From assembly GCF_002706425.1 (NCBI RefSeq), contig NZ_CP017713.1, forward strand, positions 1,302,001 through 1,366,000: 64,000 nt of DNA. Direction: 5' to 3'. This document shows positions 47,818 to 56,190 of this stretch, piece after piece (position 1 is the first letter of the stretch; every line of letters starts with the position of its first letter). The stretch comes from Loigolactobacillus coryniformis subsp. coryniformis KCTC 3167 = DSM 20001 (GTDB lineage Bacteria; Bacillota; Bacilli; Lactobacillales; Lactobacillaceae). The position numbers were made by a program, and so were the translations under genes. Under the pieces are notes generated by a model. The model was not told the DNA's origin. It searched no databases and worked only from the letters and a program-made list of their open reading frames with translations.

Positions 47818-49347
47818 ATGACCCCAGAAGAAGAAATTGCGGCGTTACGCAAACAGGTGGCCGAATTGACAGAGATGGTCGCATACTTGACGAAAAAACT
47901 TTATGGTCAAAAATCAGAACAAACGGACCCTAATCAGCTGTCTTTACTGGAAGGTAATGACGGTGTTTTTAGCGCGCCAGAGCAAACTGGCCAACAAAGC
48001 AGCGCCACAGATCAAGTACCGGCAAAGAAAAAGCGTAAAAAAACCCGGCAAGAAAGCTTAAGCCGCCATTTGGCGGTTAAAGAAACAATGATTGATTTAA
48101 CTGGCCAACAGTGTGACCAAGGTCATAAGCTAACCAGCGTTGGCAAAAAGTTTGTCCGTGAAGAACTGCATTTTATTCCGGCTAAACTCTATCGTGAGCG
48201 TATTTATACGCGCACCTATAAGTGCCTTGAATGTGAACTAGAAGATGGGATTGCGCATTTAATTCAAGCGCACACACCAGCAGCTTTAATTCCGCATAGT
48301 CTCGCTTCAGCTTCGGTGGTTGCCGAGATCATCTGTCAAAAGTTTATCTTAGGTACGCCGTTATATCGGCAATTACCCAACTGGAAGCGACTAGGTATCG
48401 CACTTTCAGAAGCCACGGCGACCAACTGGATCATTAAATCAAGTCAAATGGTCGAACCAATCTACGACCTATTGTGGCAAGCAATCAGCGCGCAGCGCTA
48501 TTTGCAAGGTGACGAGACCCCAATTCAAGTACTACGTGAATCAGGTAAAGCCGCAACCGCAAAATCCTATATGTGGGTGGCCCGAACGGTCAAACAATGT
48601 CCCCAGCAAATTATTTTATATGCTTATAGCAAGACACGTTCAGGCACCTTCGCCCAAAAATTATACCAGAACTTCACTGGTATCCTACAGTGCGATGGTT
48701 ATGCCGGCTATAACTTGTTAGCAAACAGTGTGACTCGGGTCGGTTGTTGGGCCCATGTGCGGCGTAAGTTTTACGATGCCGCCCAAGTTAACGGTAAAAC
48801 AGTAGCAAGTGTCCCCCTGACATTGATCGATGAGATGTTTGCCCATGAACGACAATGGCAGCATTTTTCCCCGCGCGTGCGGCGGCGTAGACGACGTAGT
48901 CAGATTCGCAAGCTACTTAAGCGCTTCTGGAAATGGATCGCTTCGGCACAGGTACTACCTAAATCACGTTTAGGCAAGGCAATCACTTACGCCGTTGATC
49001 AAAGGCCGACCTTAGATCGGTTAATCAATATTGGCATGATGGACTGGAGCAATAATGCTTCTGAACGCAATATGAAGCGTCTTGTGATCGGCCGAAAAAA
49101 CTGGCTTTTCAGTACGAGTCCAGCCGGAGCCAGATCAACCGCCATTTGGCTAACTTTAATTGAAAGTGCCAAGGCCAACGGCATTGATCCACGAGCTTAC
49201 ATTACTTATCTGTTAAAAGAACTGCCGCAACAACCAGATTTCGCCGATCCGGCGCAGTTAGCGGTTTATTTACCATGGCATTATCCAGGTGCTCGGCATC
49301 AAAATAAAAAAACAACGGACAAGCATCAAGCTAAAAATGCCGCCTAA
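47818..49347 (+). CDS. tnpC: IS66 transposase TnpC
   Basis: 509-aa DDE transposase. N-terminal coiled coil (residues ~3-35), zinc-finger/IS66 N-terminal region with CDQGHKL and YKCLECE (~100-140), the catalytic domain with Asp in LQGDETPIQVL (~230), Asp in LQCDGYAGYNLL (~293) and Glu in NNASERNMKRLVIGRKNWLF (~415), and a C-terminal IS66_C segment. ATG 47818. An internal terminator follows at 49349-49396. Confidence 0.96.
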   Translation: MTPEEEIAALRKQVAELTEMVAYLTKKLYGQKSEQTDPNQLSLLEGNDGVFSAPEQTGQQSSATDQVPAKKKRKKTRQESLSRHLAVKETMIDLTGQQCDQGHKLTSVGKKFVREELHFIPAKLYRERIYTRTYKCLECELEDGIAHLIQAHTPAALIPHSLASASVVAEIICQKFILGTPLYRQLPNWKRLGIALSEATATNWIIKSSQMVEPIYDLLWQAISAQRYLQGDETPIQVLRESGKAATAKSYMWVARTVKQCPQQIILYAYSKTRSGTFAQKLYQNFTGILQCDGYAGYNLLANSVTRVGCWAHVRRKFYDAAQVNGKTVASVPLTLIDEMFAHERQWQHFSPRVRRRRRRSQIRKLLKRFWKWIASAQVLPKSRLGKAITYAVDQRPTLDRLINIGMMDWSNNASERNMKRLVIGRKNWLFSTSPAGARSTAIWLTLIESAKANGIDPRAYITYLLKELPQQPDFADPAQLAVYLPWHYPGARHQNKKTTDKHQAKNAA

Positions 49348-49348
49348 C

Positions 49349-49396
49349 AAAAGACAACCAGATTTCTCAAAATCGAGAAGTTTGGTTGTCTTTTTA
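49349..49396 (+). terminator. Terminator of IS66 tnpC
   Basis: AAAAGACAACCA...TTCTC / GAGAA...TGGTTGTCTTTTT long stem with T run, inside the right end of the element. Confidence 0.88.
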
Positions 49397-49410
49397 AAAC
49401 GGGTGATTAT

Positions 49411-50265
49411 TTACCGCTTACGATCGACAGTGCCGGTAGTGTGTGGCGTCATAAGCAAGTTCGGTGCTTGCCACAGTGGTGAATCGGTTGGCAACAGTTC
49501 TTGCTCAAAAACATCTAACGCGGCACCAGCCAATTGACCGTTTTTTAGAGCAGCGATCAAGGCAGTGGTATCGACTGATGGGCCACGGCCGACATTAATG
49601 AAGATCGGCGGTTGCGGTTGGCGAGCGAAAAAGTCAGCGGCAAAAAAATGCTGGGTGGCGTTAGTCAGCGGCAATGTATTCACGATGAAATCAGCTACCG
49701 GTGGCTGGGCCTTGCTAGTGGCTAACGCGATAGTTTCGGTGAACTCTGGTGCTGGGTGACCGCTGTGATTGACGCCGATCGTTTGCAAACTAATTTGTCG
49801 CAATAGTTGACTGACGGCTTGGCCGACATGGCCGGTGCCATAGATCAGCACTCGCTTGTTAACAACGGAATACAGGACACGCCGCTGAATACGTCCTTGC
49901 CAGAAATTTTGCGGATCGCGGTTTTGCGGGTGGGTGATATAACGGGCAAAGTCCAAAATGTAACCAAGTACTGATTGCGCGATCGCATCGCCGTGAATAC
50001 CACCAGCATGGGCGACTAACACCTTTTGTTGGTCCAAAGCGGCTAGCGGTAAATAATCGATTCCTGCTGAGGAGGTTTGAATAAATTTAACTCGATTGGG
50101 GCCGGCCAAAATTTTAGCGGCGAGTGGGCTCCAAGCCATGATCACATCGATGGTTGGCGCCAGCTTAGGCTGAAAATCATTTTGGCGAATGACGTGGACG
50201 TCGGGTAAGCTTTCTAATTGACTGATCTGGGCTGTAGAGAAGTGAGTGGCAGTAAGAATGTTCAT
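49411..50265 (-). pseudogene. D-2-hydroxyacid dehydrogenase, C terminus removed by IS66
   Basis: NAD-dependent reductase of 2-keto acids (substrate unclear). N-terminal catalytic lobe (AWSPLAAKIL, FIQTSSAGIDYLP), NAD-binding lobe with VLIYGTGHVGQAV (~residues 143-155), catalytic Arg in INVGRGPSVD (~235), Glu in LDVFEQE (~264) and His in TPHTTG (~276). After codon 281 the frame enters the IS66 end, adds R-K-R and stops at 49411, instead of the native tail now at 47036-47139. All catalytic residues remain but the last ~34 residues, including the helix that returns to the catalytic lobe, are lost; activity is doubtful. Confidence 0.93.
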
Positions 50266-50336
50266 TGGTTAACCGTCCTTATTAATAAGTTTAACTGTAT
50301 TTTAAGTGGGTTAGCTTAAAAGCAACTTAAGGTCAC

Positions 50337-50373
50337 AAAAAAGAGCGTGCCGGCAAAGCGGTACGCTCTTTTT
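50337..50373 (-). terminator. Original fru operon terminator
   Basis: AAAAAGAGCGTACCG / CGGCACGCTCTTTTTT (one wobble) on the minus strand. It lies just beyond the left end of the IS4-like element B; before that insertion it would have been about 15-20 bp after the fruA stop codon. Confidence 0.9.
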
Positions 50374-50473
50374 CAGATCATATTAGTTTTCTTCTAAAGG
50401 TTGAAAGTACCCAAATAACTTCAAACTCCTGCTAGTCCTGAGTTTGAAGACTAAAAATTAGTTAATTCAGTTA

Positions 50474-51823
50474 TTACACGCCATTGCCCAATAATTGGGC
50501 CAGATTATTGGGCAGTGTTCGGATAAATTGATCGAAGAGTTCATCAATGATGGTTGTTGTGAGCCCTAACTTTTCACCTAGACCAGTTAATTGGCGCATC
50601 AACCAAGCTAAAGCGACTGCGATCTCAATATCCGGCAACGGGCGGCCAAAATTATAAAATAAATCGCCAAGCGTTCGTTCATCAACTTGTTCGCGTTGAT
50701 GCAGCGCTAAAATATCGTAACTCATCATGACCATGGCCATATGGCCGCACAGTCCATCGTAACTTTGGACTTGGGTTTGATCAAAACGCAGGTATTGTTT
50801 GGCTACTTTGAAGTAGCCCTCGATCTGCCAGCGACGACCATAAAGTTGAATGATTTGGTCAGGTTCTAGGGTCGTTTTTGTTGTACCTAAAACCAGATAC
50901 TGACTGTGATCTGTTCGGTTAGGAACGAAAACTAATTTAACTTTCATGGGCTGACCTCCAACTTCGAAAGTGACAATGGGACTATAATGATAATTCTGAT
51001 GCTGAGGCCATTTACTCCGCCGAAGGCGCTCGTACAACGATTTAACATCCATTTGGCGACCACGATAACGAAAATAAACTTTCTCACTGCGTTTGAGCAT
51101 ACCTACACCAAACTGACCGCGTTGCAGTAACTCAAAAAATAGTCTTGGTGAAGCAAACCAGCTATCAAACAGAACGTATTTAGTTTTAATGCCAGCACTT
51201 AAAGCCGAATCAACTAGCTCTAAGGCAACCTCATTCATTTTTCGTTTGGCTTGTGCTCGTCGCTGTGCAGCTAATGTACGCGGATCAAATTGGTTGATCG
51301 GACCTAATTGATTTTTGGCTTTGCCAGATGACATCAGCGCAAAATCAACGGGCAAGAAAGTATTCCCATCACTCCAACCTAAAGTTAACGTACGAAAGCC
51401 ATGATAATAGCGCTGGTGATTATGATCAAAAACCCGAGCTAATAACTCAGTTTTACGCGAGAACTCACGCTTGAATAAGGAATCATCTAGGATGAGCGCT
51501 TGTGCACGGCGGGTATCCGTAAAGTGTTTAACATATTGAATTAGCCGCACTGCGAGTAAAATAACTAGACGTTGCCAATTTGTATGGCGATTATTGAGAC
51601 AGTTGCGGGCGGTTTTCTTAGTAAAATGTGGATCAGATTCGGCACGAAAGATGGAATAGCGCGTAAAAATAGTGGTGATCAGCCATTCAAACAGGACTGG
51701 CACCTGAATACCACGAGTTTTATGGATATTAGCGCGACGTAAAACGTCAGGTAACTGGACCAATTTAGAAAAATGTTGCATTGCTAGGTGAATATTAGGG
51801 GTAGAATGTTGTATAGTAGACAT
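50474..51823 (-). CDS. IS4-family transposase of element B (449 aa)
   Basis: DDE transposase: Asp in ALILDDSLFKREF (~residue 111), Asp in YVLFDSWFASPRL (~210), Glu in YGRRWQIEGYFKVAKQYL (~335). Similar along its length to the 16249-17616 transposase but clearly diverged. Start ATG 51823; its GAGGAG site lies in the downstream arm of the inverted repeat at 51827-51892. The frame is intact, and transcription runs in the same direction as the fru operon that it follows. Confidence 0.92.
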   Translation of the reverse strand: MSTIQHSTPNIHLAMQHFSKLVQLPDVLRRANIHKTRGIQVPVLFEWLITTIFTRYSIFRAESDPHFTKKTARNCLNNRHTNWQRLVILLAVRLIQYVKHFTDTRRAQALILDDSLFKREFSRKTELLARVFDHNHQRYYHGFRTLTLGWSDGNTFLPVDFALMSSGKAKNQLGPINQFDPRTLAAQRRAQAKRKMNEVALELVDSALSAGIKTKYVLFDSWFASPRLFFELLQRGQFGVGMLKRSEKVYFRYRGRQMDVKSLYERLRRSKWPQHQNYHYSPIVTFEVGGQPMKVKLVFVPNRTDHSQYLVLGTTKTTLEPDQIIQLYGRRWQIEGYFKVAKQYLRFDQTQVQSYDGLCGHMAMVMMSYDILALHQREQVDERTLGDLFYNFGRPLPDIEIAVALAWLMRQLTGLGEKLGLTTTIIDELFDQFIRTLPNNLAQLLGNGV

Positions 51824-51826
51824 GGC

Positions 51827-51892
51827 ACGAAAACTCCTCTGTATGTTTGTTTTTTAGACGACTCAATTATACAGATACGGAGTGTTTCGTGT
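51827..51892 (-). promoter_or_regulatory. Transposase promoter inside an RBS-sequestering inverted repeat (element B)
   Basis: Arms near 51827-51844 and 51869-51891 are complementary with small interruptions (CACGAAA..ACTCC / GGAGT..TTTCGTG). -35 TAGACA (51890-51895), 18-bp spacer, -10 TATAAT (51866-51871). The promoter overlaps the upstream arm, so only read-through RNA contains both arms and can hide the GAGGAG site. Confidence 0.6.
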
Positions 51893-51905
51893 CTATTTTT
51901 ATAAC

Positions 51906-51930
51906 AAAAAAGCCCCAACAGATTGGGACT
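51906..51930 (-). terminator. Terminator just inside the right end of element B
   Basis: On the minus strand AGTCCCAA-TCTG-TTGGGGCT (one mismatch) followed by TTTTTT. It would stop transcripts leaving fruA before they reach the transposase and substitutes for the displaced fru terminator. Confidence 0.65.
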
Positions 51931-51956
51931 CAATTGGGAATATTAACTTTCAACCT

Positions 51957-53903
51957 TTAGTTTTCTTCTTTTAATGCTGGGCGCCAGATGCCAAGGATCA
52001 CACCGGCAACGACAGCACCGATCACGACGGCTAAGAGGTAGAAGATCCAGTTAGTTGCCAGTGGAGTTACCCATAACCCACCATGGGGTGCCGGGACGCT
52101 GACGTGCCATAATTGGGTCAAGCCGCCGCCTAATGCCGCACCGATCACACTAGAAACGATTACGTGCAAGGGGTCAGAAGCGGCAAACGGAATCGCGCCT
52201 TCGGTAATGAAGGAGATACCGAGCACGTAGTTGGAAATACCCGCTTTGCGTTCGTCAGCCGTGAATTTGTTTTTCCAGAAAGTCGTTGCAATGGCAGTTG
52301 CCAAAGGTGGGACCATCCCGCCGACCATGACGGCGGCCATTAATTTACCGTCACCAGTTGCGGTGTAAACGCCGATGGCAAAGGTGTAAGCGGCTTTGTT
52401 AAAGGGACCACCCATATCGATCGACATCATCCCGCCGAGGACTGTGCCGAGCAGAATCGCATTACCAGTACCCATACTCTTCAAGAACGTGGTCAAAGCA
52501 TGGTTGATCACGGCAAAAATCGGATCGACGATGAAGTACATTAGGAAGCCGACGATCAGTAAGCCAAGGATCGGGTAGAAGATCATGGGTTTCAAACCGT
52601 CCAGTGACTTCGGTAAGTTACGGAATAAATGCTTCAGTAAGACGATCACATAACCGGCAATAAAACCTGCAGCCAAGCCACCAAGAAAGCCAGCCACACT
52701 GGTTGTTTTAACGATACTTGCAGCGGCTGTGTTGGCCATGAAACCACCGACAAAGCCGGGCATCAAGGCAGGTCGATCACCAATGGAAACGGCGATGTAG
52801 GCAGCCAAGACTGGGATCAAGAAACTGAAGGCCCAGTTACCAATACCGTTTAAGAAGATAAAGGTCGTTGAATGCGCACCCACGGTTTGTTCAACCATGA
52901 AGGAAATCGCCATTAAAATCCCACCACCAACGACGAATGGTAACATATTAGAAATACCATTCATCAAGTTGGCGTAGATTTTACTCCAAGCGGATTTGCT
53001 TTCACCATCGTCTTCGCTAGCAGCGCCATCAGCACCAGTAGCGTGGAAAATTGAGCCTTTTTCAGCTAACGTCTCGTTGATCAATTCTTCGGGCTTTTTG
53101 ATACCGTCAATAACGGGGCGGTTCAATAAATGCTTGCCATCGAAGCGATCCATTTCGACTTTCTTATCAGCCGTGATGATAACACCGACTGCGCGGTTGA
53201 TATCATCAGTGGTCAAGCGATGTTTCACGCCTTCGGAACCATTTGTTTCCACTTTGATGTCAACGTTCATTGCTTCAGCTTGCTTTTTCAAAGCGGCCTC
53301 GGCCATGTAAGTGTGGGCGATCCCAGTTGGACAAGCGGATACGGCCACGATAAAGGGACGTTCGCTATTGTCAGTGGTCGTTGGGGCAGCCACGGTTTGT
53401 GCTTTAGCTGCTTCAGCGGCTTCATCAGCAGCGTCTTTTGCTTCCTTAGCTGCCTGGGCGTCAGCGAATAATTGCTGTACGTCATCGGGTGTCTGGGCTT
53501 TTTTCAAAGCGGCGACTAAATCAGGGTTGATCAATAAACTGGAGAGGGCGGCCAAGGCCTGTAAATGGGTATTATTGGCGCCTTCAGGAGCAGCAATCAT
53601 GAAGAATAAATGTACCGGTTGGCCGTCTAAAGCATCGAAGTCAACGCCGGCATCACTTTTAGCAAACAGGACCGTGGCACGGGTAACGGCTTTATTTTTG
53701 GCGTGGGGCATTGCGATGCCATCGCCGATCCCCGTCGTTGATTCGGCCTCGCGCTTGATGATGTCTTTTTTATACAATTCTTCGTCGTTGATGATGCCTT
53801 TGACGTAGTATTGGTGGACTAACTCATCGATGGCAGCAGCCTTAGTGGTCGCTTTGAGGTCCATGATCATGACGTCTTTGAGTAGTAGGTCACGAATATC
53901 CAT
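51957..53903 (-). CDS. fruA: PTS fructose transporter subunit IIABC
   Basis: Imports fructose and phosphorylates it to fructose-1-phosphate. IIA domain (~residues 1-145) with phosphorylated His in AMPHAKN (~66), a coiled Ala/Glu linker, IIB domain (~180-280) with Cys in SACPTGIAHTYMAE, and IIC membrane domain (~310-645). 648 aa, complete. The last codon (Asn) and stop TAA span the junction with IS element B; the IS end CTAA re-creates the native stop exactly. Follows fruK by 26 bp. Confidence 0.96.
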   Translation of the reverse strand: MDIRDLLLKDVMIMDLKATTKAAAIDELVHQYYVKGIINDEELYKKDIIKREAESTTGIGDGIAMPHAKNKAVTRATVLFAKSDAGVDFDALDGQPVHLFFMIAAPEGANNTHLQALAALSSLLINPDLVAALKKAQTPDDVQQLFADAQAAKEAKDAADEAAEAAKAQTVAAPTTTDNSERPFIVAVSACPTGIAHTYMAEAALKKQAEAMNVDIKVETNGSEGVKHRLTTDDINRAVGVIITADKKVEMDRFDGKHLLNRPVIDGIKKPEELINETLAEKGSIFHATGADGAASEDDGESKSAWSKIYANLMNGISNMLPFVVGGGILMAISFMVEQTVGAHSTTFIFLNGIGNWAFSFLIPVLAAYIAVSIGDRPALMPGFVGGFMANTAAASIVKTTSVAGFLGGLAAGFIAGYVIVLLKHLFRNLPKSLDGLKPMIFYPILGLLIVGFLMYFIVDPIFAVINHALTTFLKSMGTGNAILLGTVLGGMMSIDMGGPFNKAAYTFAIGVYTATGDGKLMAAVMVGGMVPPLATAIATTFWKNKFTADERKAGISNYVLGISFITEGAIPFAASDPLHVIVSSVIGAALGGGLTQLWHVSVPAPHGGLWVTPLATNWIFYLLAVVIGAVVAGVILGIWRPALKEEN

Positions 53904-53929
53904 GAATGTTACACTCCTTTAAAATTAAT

Positions 53930-54847
53930 TTAATTGTGATAAGTATCGATGTGAATACTTTGGCGAACTTCGGCAATTTTAGCTTGGTTAGCCAAGTCTT
54001 CGGAAAAGGCGGTGGCACTGCCGCAAGCTAAGCCAGTTTCAAAACTCTGCAGTGGATCGTGGGTTTGACTGAAGGTGCCGACAAAGCCGGCGATCATTGA
54101 GTCACCAGCACCAACTGAGTTGATCACGGTTCCTTTTGGTGCAGTCGATTTGTAAACTTGGTCAGGGGTGATCAAGAAGGCACCGTCGCCGGCCATGGAA
54201 ACTAAAACGTGCTTGGCGCCAAGGTCGAGCAATTTACGGCCATATTTCACGATATCCGCGTCGCCAGTCAATTCAACGTTGAATAAAGCGGCTAGTTCGT
54301 GGTGATTTGGTTTGATCACTAATGGTTGGGCGCTTAAGGTATCCAAAAGCGCTTGGCCGGTGGTGTCGATCACAAAATCAGCACCGTGGGCTTTGATCAA
54401 CGGAATCAAGTCACGATAAAAACTTTCTGGTAGGGTTGGTGGTAAGCTGCCGGACATGACGACGATATCGCCGGCTTGCAGCTGATCAAATTTGGCTTTG
54501 AAAGCAGCCAGTGCCGTTGCACTAATTGCTGGGCCTTGACCGTTGATCTCAGTTTCTTCGCCAGCCTTGATCTTAACGTTGATCCGGGTGTCGGCGTCGA
54601 TCTTAGTAAAGTCGGCGGTCATTTGTTCAGCGGCTAATTGTTGTTGAATAAAGTCGCCGGTAAAGCCACCTAGAAAGCCCCAAGCGGCGTTTTTGACTGC
54701 TAATTGGTTCAAGATCCGGGATACGTTGATCCCTTTACCACCAGGTAGTTTGGTATCATAACTCATTCGATTGACTGCGCCCAAAGTTAGCTGGGGCAGT
54801 TGTACGATATAGTCAATTGAAGGATTGACTGTTACCGTATAGATCAT
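53930..54847 (-). CDS. fruK: 1-phosphofructokinase
   Basis: PfkB-family kinase converting fructose-1-phosphate to fructose-1,6-bisphosphate. Substrate loop LPGGKGINVSRIL (~residues 35-47), GSLPP (~130) and the anion-hole/catalytic motif VINSVGAGDSMIAGF (Asp ~251). 305 aa. Start overlaps the fruR stop by four bases (ATGA). The product enters glycolysis directly, completing the route set up by fruA. Confidence 0.96.
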   Translation of the reverse strand: MIYTVTVNPSIDYIVQLPQLTLGAVNRMSYDTKLPGGKGINVSRILNQLAVKNAAWGFLGGFTGDFIQQQLAAEQMTADFTKIDADTRINVKIKAGEETEINGQGPAISATALAAFKAKFDQLQAGDIVVMSGSLPPTLPESFYRDLIPLIKAHGADFVIDTTGQALLDTLSAQPLVIKPNHHELAALFNVELTGDADIVKYGRKLLDLGAKHVLVSMAGDGAFLITPDQVYKSTAPKGTVINSVGAGDSMIAGFVGTFSQTHDPLQSFETGLACGSATAFSEDLANQAKIAEVRQSIHIDTYHN

Positions 54848-55599
54848 TTGATCGCCTCCAAAATATCTGTATGTTGCTGATATTGGTCAAGTTCACGTTG
54901 ACTTAAGTGGTCGGTGACGATGGTGGCTTTCGCTAGGTCACCAAACTTAGTAAAGGAAACTTGGCCGAATTTAGTATGATCGGCTAGGACGATCGTCATT
55001 TCCGCCTGAGCGATCGCTGCTCGTTTAATCGCGGCTTCGTCTGGGTCGGGGGTGGTGTAACCGTAATGTAGGTGCACCCCATTAGTTCCGAGAAAGACTT
55101 TGTTGAAGCGATACTGTTGCAAAGCTGCAAAGCTGTCGGCGCCAATGATCGCTTTGGTTACATTTTTTAAGCGACCACCTAATAGGAAACAACGGATGTC
55201 ATAGTCGGCCAAAAGTGACGCATGATTAACGCCGTTGGTGACCACAGTCAGATTAGCTGTGGCCTTTAAATAAGGAATCATGGCTAAGGTCGTGGTGCCA
55301 GCGTCTAAGAAAACCACGTCTTGCGGGGTCAAACACGAAACCGCCAATTTGGCGACGGCTTCTTTTTCGCTGACACTCTGGTTCGATTTTTCGCTGACCG
55401 CTAATTCGGTTTGCAGCGCGGCCACGCGTTTAGCGCCGCCGTGCACCCGGACTAACAAGCCGGCTTCTTCCATTAAGTGTAAATCACGGCGGATGGTTGA
55501 TTCAGATGCCTGCGTTGCACTGATCAAGTCATGTAATTTAATAATGTCATGTTGCTTTAATTGATTAAGAATAATTTGATGTCGTTCCTCTGTAAGCAC
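54844..55599 (-). CDS. fruR: DeoR-family transcriptional repressor of the fru operon
   Basis: N-terminal winged helix-turn-helix (residues ~1-57, ERHQIILNQLKQHDIIKL and SESTIRRDLHLMEEAGLLVRVHGG) and a C-terminal sugar-phosphate sensing domain (~75-230, DVVFLDAGTTT) that likely binds fructose-1-phosphate. 251 aa. GTG 55599 has GGAGGTGAGG upstream. First gene of the operon, hence autoregulated; candidate operators lie in the promoter region at 55622-55720. Confidence 0.92.
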   Translation of the reverse strand: MLTEERHQIILNQLKQHDIIKLHDLISATQASESTIRRDLHLMEEAGLLVRVHGGAKRVAALQTELAVSEKSNQSVSEKEAVAKLAVSCLTPQDVVFLDAGTTTLAMIPYLKATANLTVVTNGVNHASLLADYDIRCFLLGGRLKNVTKAIIGADSFAALQQYRFNKVFLGTNGVHLHYGYTTPDPDEAAIKRAAIAQAEMTIVLADHTKFGQVSFTKFGDLAKATIVTDHLSQRELDQYQQHTDILEAIK

Positions 55600-55621
55600 T
55601 TACCTCACCTCCGCAAAAACT

Positions 55622-55720
55622 AATTTACCACCAAAACCATTCAAAATCAATAGAAAACTTTCAAATTCGTTCAAAAACATGAATCGAAAAATTCAAAATG
55701 CCGTAATGATAACGTTTTAG
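55622..55720 (-). promoter_or_regulatory. fruRKA promoter with four phased TTCAAA repeats and a cre-like site
   Basis: Minus strand -35 TTGATT (55645-55650), 17-bp spacer, -10 TAAATT (55622-55627). TTCAAA occurs on the plus strand at 55640, 55660, 55670 and 55692, spaced 20, 10 and 22 bp, close to whole helical turns: probable FruR operators. CTAAAACGTTATCA (minus, 55707-55720) matches the cre consensus in 12 of 14 positions, suggesting CcpA control. Confidence 0.55.
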
Positions 55721-55812
55721 CGTGAAATTTTTTTGGTGGGGGACTTGGCTTTTATTTTGAATCGAGGGTCTTATTTTTATGGCTTCCGTAGCTGTTATGA
55801 AATGGGCATCTT

Positions 55813-55864
55813 CTTGGAACTGAGCTAAAAATTAGCTCACGATGTTAATCGTGATCGATCCAAG
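55813..55864 (+). other. Small three-way-junction inverted repeats upstream of obgE
   Basis: CTTGGA (55813-55818) pairs with TCCAAG (55859-55864) and encloses two perfect hairpins, TGAGCTAA/TTAGCTCA (55821-55839) and CGAT-GTTA-ATCG (extendable to CACGAT/ATCGTG). The rest of the 55721-56190 gap is AT-rich with no gene; a possible obgE promoter is TTGAAA (16-bp spacer) TATAGA near 56127-56154. Confidence 0.5.
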
Positions 55865-56190
55865 GCACTAACTTTGTTTCGGGCTAGTCGAAATCACCGC
55901 AAATTAAGCGCACATTTGTTTGTCTAGTGTATAGACAGCACCCACTTTTTTCTTTACAATTAGAGAGATGTTCGAATTTTAATCAATTTATTTTACGGCG
56001 TGCAGACACTGTGGCTAGACTTTTACTTAGTGATTAGTTTAGGATGAGCGTAGTCAAATGGATAATGAGTATTTTTAACGATAATTGCCGTTAATTTATA
56101 GTAGGCAGATTTTTGCGAATACGTTTGAAATTCATGATCATATATTTATAGAAAATTTAAAATTAGTTATTATTTGAGGAGGAACCTAAC

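Larger units (their letters stand above)
47148..49421 (+). mobile_element. IS66-family element (2274 bp) with 8-bp target duplication
   Basis: Left end GTAAGCACCAAATAACTGAC; right end, reverse-complemented, GTAAGCGGTAAATAATCACC: the GTAAGC start is characteristic of IS66. The 8-bp direct repeat GATCGACA flanks it (47140-47147 and 49422-49429), the duplication size typical of IS66. It carries three genes (tnpA-like, tnpB, tnpC), all intact, so it is probably recent and possibly active. Confidence 0.95.
50394..51960 (-). mobile_element. IS4-like element B (1567 bp) with 7-bp target duplication
   Basis: Terminal inverted repeats CTAAAGGTTGAAAGT at the left (50394-50408) and its complement at the right (51946-51960), perfect over 15 bp. 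The 7-bp repeat TTTTCTT flanks the element (50387-50393 and 51961-51967). Same family as element A (16180-17748). The right end begins inside the last codon of fruA. Confidence 0.93.

Noticed and set aside
49411-50265. Intact 284-aa dehydrogenase
   Set aside because: The last codons and the stop come from the IS66 end; the native C terminus is on the other side of the element.
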